From SIG402 sp045639045 (lineage in GTDB: Bacteria; Bacillota; Clostridia; Christensenellales; Borkfalkiaceae): a stretch of 8,490 bases of DNA. Positions within the stretch are counted from its first letter, which is position 1, and each line of letters begins with the position of its first letter. The stretch spans positions 1 to 8,490 of the forward strand of contig JAZUCI010000148.1 in the NCBI GenBank assembly GCA_045639045.1. Direction: 5' to 3'. The notes under the pieces were generated by a model. The model was not told the DNA's origin and ran no database searches. It worked only from the letters and a program-made list of their open reading frames with translations. The translations under genes and the position numbers were made by a program. Shown here piece by piece: positions 6,118 through 8,490 of this stretch.

Positions 6118-7245
6118 TTATTCCGCACCTTCCCCTATTTGGGAAAGATCGTTTCCTTCTTGATTTTCAAAAGCGGATTCCCCCTTTTTCATCTTTCCGT
6201 AAATAAATATGGCAACCGCAACCGCCAAAACGCCCGCAAGCAGTTTTGCAACAATCATGGGGAATAACGCGCTGGGGCTATACGCCAAGGTAAAGGCAAG
6301 GTGGCCTGCAAAGGTAAACGCGGCGGATACGGTAAAGGCGGAATTCAGCACCACGCCCTTTTCATCCATGTCGTTCATAATGCCAAAGGTGGTTACGTTG
6401 GTTGCAAGCGAAGATAAAAATCCCACGGCGGACGTAGAATTTATCCCCATCTTCTTTCCCAAAGCGGATAAGGGGCGGTTTAACAAGCGGGATATGAGAT
6501 TGATTAAGGGGAACGCGCCCGCCATAACGCACATGGCGTTAATAATTACGTCCATACCCACGTTAATTTCGGCAATATACGGAATTAATTGCACGCCCGT
6601 TAGCATTTTGAACACGCAAACGGTTAAGCCCACGGTAACTAAAATTTTGATGATAACACCCACCACCGCAAACACTTTTATGCACACTTTGGGGAATTTC
6701 AAAAGCCCAAAGGCAATCAATGCGGCAAGGAAAATTAGGGGCAACAAATTTACGATAAGCGCCAAAAAGGGCACGCCTAAAATCAACCCACCTACAAAGC
6801 ATCCCACGGGGATGGTTGCCACCCCGCAAAGCATCCCCAAAAACATGGATTTTTGCTTTTCCTTTGCCACAACACCCACCGCGTAAGGAACGGTAAAGGA
6901 AATGGTTGCGCCCATTGTGGCGGCAACGATTAGCCCGTTAAACGTACCAACGACCTCGCTGTTTGCAATTTCGCCGGAAAGGGAAGCCCCACCCATATCG
7001 TTGGCAAATAGCATAGCGGGGATTACCGAAGGATCTAACAGCCCCTTCATAGTATTCGTAAGCGGTTCAATCAGTTTAGCAATTAAGGGGGCGATTACAA
7101 TCATACCCACCATAGTAAGCGCCATTTCGCCAAGAAGCCGAATTCCCTTTTCAAACTCGTTTCCTAACCCAAATTTATTACCGATGATGCGGTCTAACGC
7201 GCCAATTACCGCAAACACCGCCATAATCCAAGAAATTACCGTCAT
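6118..7245 (-). CDS. eutH: EutH-type ethanolamine permease, 375 aa
   Basis: An inner-membrane carrier for ethanolamine. The whole length follows EutH: an N-terminal ISWIMAVFAVIGALDRI helix, E40-MALTMVGM-x-x-IAP (40-53), the PSVIPAMLFANDMGG block (72-86), TIPVGCFVGGLI (144-155), LIPYI (220-224), and the C-terminal NVTTFGIMNDMDEKG (283-297) and AFTVSAAFTFAGHLAF (303-318). About 10-11 helices are predicted and the hydrophilic tail (353-375) is acidic. It is somewhat shorter than the E. coli protein (about 408 aa), mainly in loops. GAAGGG (7259-7254) lies 8 bases before the ATG. The ATG overlaps the stop of the preceding phosphatase gene (ATGA), so translation is probably coupled. No other eut or microcompartment gene is in the window. 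Confidence 0.93.
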   Translation of the reverse strand: MTVISWIMAVFAVIGALDRIIGNKFGLGNEFEKGIRLLGEMALTMVGMIVIAPLIAKLIEPLTNTMKGLLDPSVIPAMLFANDMGGASLSGEIANSEVVGTFNGLIVAATMGATISFTVPYAVGVVAKEKQKSMFLGMLCGVATIPVGCFVGGLILGVPFLALIVNLLPLIFLAALIAFGLLKFPKVCIKVFAVVGVIIKILVTVGLTVCVFKMLTGVQLIPYIAEINVGMDVIINAMCVMAGAFPLINLISRLLNRPLSALGKKMGINSTSAVGFLSSLATNVTTFGIMNDMDEKGVVLNSAFTVSAAFTFAGHLAFTLAYSPSALFPMIVAKLLAGVLAVAVAIFIYGKMKKGESAFENQEGNDLSQIGEGAE

Positions 7246-8054
7246 ATCTTTTGCCCTTCAAACTTTCCGTTTTTGAAAATGAGTATTTCGTTAAAGCCGT
7301 ACGCTTTCGCGTAGTCCACCGTTTCCTTAAAATGGCAATCCAAATATTCCATATCGTGGCAATCCGAAGAAATTACGATTTGCCCGCCCAAACGCTTTAA
7401 TTCTTTCAGCAAAAAGGGCGCCATATAGGGGGTGGTGCGGTATCCACGGGCAATTGCACCCGTATTGATTTCAAACACGTTTACCTTGGGCACAAGCGCG
7501 CGCAAACCTTCTATCGCGTAGCCTTGGTATTCCTTACTTTCGGTATCGAAAAAGGCGTGCTTTTCGGCGTGCTTGGTAATAATATCGTAATGCCCCACGA
7601 TATCCGTCCTGCCGTAGGAAGGAAGCTGCGCCACCGTTTCGTAGTATTTTTGCGCGTACTTTAAGCCGTTGCCACCGAAATACGTATCAATCGTTCCTTT
7701 CACGGATTCCGCCGAACGGTCAAAGCCCACGTACTCATCCCCCATTTTTAGGTAATGCACCGCGCCGATCACGTAATCGTAATCGGTTAAATCCACCTTG
7801 GAATACATATCGAATTCCAAACCGCAGTACACGCCGATTTGCCCCGCGTACTTTTCTTTTAAGGCGAAAACTTCCCGTTTATACTCCTCGGTTTGATCCA
7901 CCTTCATGGACCAACTGGGCGAATAAAACATATACGAATGCCCCGAAAAGCCAATGCTTTCAAACCCAAGCGAAATCGCTTTTTGAATTAACTCCTCTGG
8001 TGTGTTTTTTCCATCGCAATACGTGGTATGCGTGTGTAAATTTTGCTTTCGCAT
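7242..8054 (-). CDS. PHP-domain phosphatase, histidinol-phosphatase (HisJ/HisK-type) family, 270 aa
   Basis: A metal-dependent phosphoesterase of the PHP superfamily, cytoplasmic. The family's best-known reaction is L-histidinol phosphate to L-histidinol. The metal ligands are all present in order: H7 and H9 (NLHTHTTYCDG, with D14), H39 (GFSGHS), E80 (CGLEFD), H100 (GAVHYL), H155 (DIVGHYD), D231 and H233 (SSDCHDM). Length is close to that of characterised HisJ-type enzymes. GGGAG (8066-8062) lies about 7 bases before the ATG. It is the first gene of a two-gene operon whose second gene is eutH, with stop and start overlapping by four bases. No histidine biosynthesis gene is nearby, so the true substrate may be another phosphomonoester. 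Confidence 0.88.
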   Translation of the reverse strand: MRKQNLHTHTTYCDGKNTPEELIQKAISLGFESIGFSGHSYMFYSPSWSMKVDQTEEYKREVFALKEKYAGQIGVYCGLEFDMYSKVDLTDYDYVIGAVHYLKMGDEYVGFDRSAESVKGTIDTYFGGNGLKYAQKYYETVAQLPSYGRTDIVGHYDIITKHAEKHAFFDTESKEYQGYAIEGLRALVPKVNVFEINTGAIARGYRTTPYMAPFLLKELKRLGGQIVISSDCHDMEYLDCHFKETVDYAKAYGFNEILIFKNGKFEGQKI

Positions 8055-8100
8055 ATTCCTTCTCCCACCGCATTTTCAGCGTGAATTTTAGAATAAAAAC

Positions 8101-8129
8101 AGTATAGCATTTTCAATTGCGCCTGTCAA
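8101..8129 (-). promoter_or_regulatory. Strong sigma-A-type promoter of the PHP-eutH operon
   Basis: On the minus strand, a perfect TTGACA (8129-8124), a 17-base spacer and TATACT (8106-8101), with TGC (8109-8107) as an extended -10. The start is expected near 8094, about 40 bases ahead of the ATG at 8054. Confidence 0.85.
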
Positions 8130-8182
8130 CGATTTGGGGGCTATAATCCATTTGCTAAAAACCTAAGATTTAGTATTAGGGC

Positions 8183-8219
8183 TCCCAAAAAGATTTTGCT
8201 ATGCAAAAGATTTTAGGGA
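8183..8219. repeat. A/T-rich near-palindromic hairpin with direct repeats as arms
   Basis: AAAAGATTTT occurs twice (8188-8197 and 8205-8214), separated by GCTATGC. Folded, the two copies form an arm: T8183-CCC with GGG-A8219, four A-T pairs, a tandem G-A/A-G mismatch, then TTTTGC with GCAAAA and a TAT loop. It has no flanking T-run on either strand, so it is not an obvious terminator. It lies just left of the structured region at 8229-8454 and may be its 5' domain. Confidence 0.6.
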
Positions 8220-8220
8220 A

Positions 8221-8480
8221 AAAGGAAAAGCAGGCGAATAAGTCAAGCGTTGCAAAGCAACGATGGACAAAATAGCCTTGCTTTGACGCGGAGATAAGGG
8301 GATATTGCCGACACCCCATAGGGGCACCCCTCGGCAACCTTTGCCCATCATAGTATGCCCGTCATATGGCGGCCTGCAAGGAGCGTGTTCGCACGCGACG
8401 GATTAGCGAGAGCCGTTAGGCGAAGCGTCACGTTATTTCGCCCCTTCCCTTATCGGAACAAACGGCAAGCCTTTGCAAAA
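8221..8480 (+). ncRNA. Candidate structured non-coding RNA, class unknown; no gene seen in 8130-8490
   Basis: No supportable open reading frame crosses 8130-8490 on either strand, yet complementary segments nest consistently. A long-range 8-base-pair helix, GATAAGGG (8293-8300) with CCCTTATC (8447-8454), encloses several arms: TTGCCGA/TCGGCAA (8305-8311/8331-8337, with CCCC-ATA-GGGG inside); GCC plus CATA (8343-8352) with TATG plus GGC (8365-8373); GCGTG-TTCG-CACGC (8383-8396); ACGG/CCGT (8398-8401/8413-8416); and GGCGAA/TTCGCC (8419-8424/8437-8442). On the 5' side are CGTTGC-AAA-GCAACG (8248-8262), GTCAA/TTGAC (8242-8246/8283-8287) and AGCAGGC/GCCTTGCT (8229-8235/8275-8282); the last two cross and could form a pseudoknot. 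The plus orientation is favoured by the TTCG loop and a TATAAT at 8142-8147, though no good -35 precedes it. The RNA may continue past the right edge. Confidence 0.5.
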
Positions 8481-8490
8481 TAAAAAGGGG

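Noticed and set aside
6209..6886. 225-codon plus-strand open frame opposite eutH
   Set aside because: It is antisense to a full-length, clearly recognised EutH gene, has no ribosome site and reads as a low-complexity Thr/Ala/Pro-rich shadow.
8383..8442. Group II intron domain V, suggested by GAGAGCCGTTAGG
   Set aside because: The matching 3' strand (ACGGTTC-type) and the bulged catalytic stem are missing, and no reverse transcriptase is visible.
8131..8490. A partial protein gene entering from the right edge
   Set aside because: On the minus strand all three frames stop within about 65 bases of the edge. On the plus strand the two frames open at the edge have no ATG or ribosome site after their last stops.
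8131..8490. CRISPR array
   Set aside because: The short repeats present (such as AAAAGATTTT and GGCAA(G)CCTTTGC) are not evenly spaced, occur only twice, and form hairpin arms rather than repeat-spacer units.

Overview
The window looks like chromosomal DNA from a Bacillota (Clostridia-like) bacterium of moderate G+C. The support is indirect: strong AGGAG-type ribosome sites, sigma-A-type promoters that all carry an extended -10 (TGn), U-tailed hairpin terminators, a lipobox lipoprotein with a BspA-type leucine-rich repeat domain, and a 12-helix bacterial SLC6-type transporter. No rRNA, tRNA, CRISPR array, transposase or phage gene is visible. The genus cannot be named from this sequence alone.

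Layout, left to right. (1) 1-917, minus: a fucose-permease-like MFS transporter, cut by the left edge; its promoter contains an inverted repeat that overlaps the -10 box. (2) 1103-1903, plus: a classical short-chain dehydrogenase with an unusually long glycine-rich loop, divergent from the transporter and closed by a terminator at 1917-1948. (3) 2004-2672, plus: a small membrane protein resembling the Pr6Pr / FAR-17a-AIG1 group. (4) 2711-3358, minus: a secreted lipoprotein with a nine-unit tetrapeptide linker, convergent with gene 3; both use one bidirectional terminator. (5) 3521-5029 and 5092-6045, plus: a sodium-coupled NSS/SLC6 transporter followed by an aldo/keto reductase, probably one transcript, ending in a bidirectional terminator at 6061-6095. 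(6) 8054 down to 6118, minus: a PHP-domain phosphatase translationally coupled through an ATGA overlap to an EutH-type ethanolamine permease, read from one strong promoter at 8101-8129. (7) 8130-8490: about 360 bases with no supportable gene but dense nested inverted repeats, the best candidate here for an undescribed or unannotated structured RNA; it reaches almost to the right edge.

Functionally this is a set of small independent units pairing transporters with soluble enzymes: MFS with SDR (divergent), NSS with AKR (same strand), EutH with PHP phosphatase (coupled). Uptake of small metabolites (sugar-like, amino-acid-like, ethanolamine) next to oxidoreductases or a phosphatase fits scavenging metabolism. 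No substrate is proven by the sequence except the strong family match of EutH to ethanolamine transport. No microcompartment or ethanolamine-ammonia-lyase gene lies in the window.
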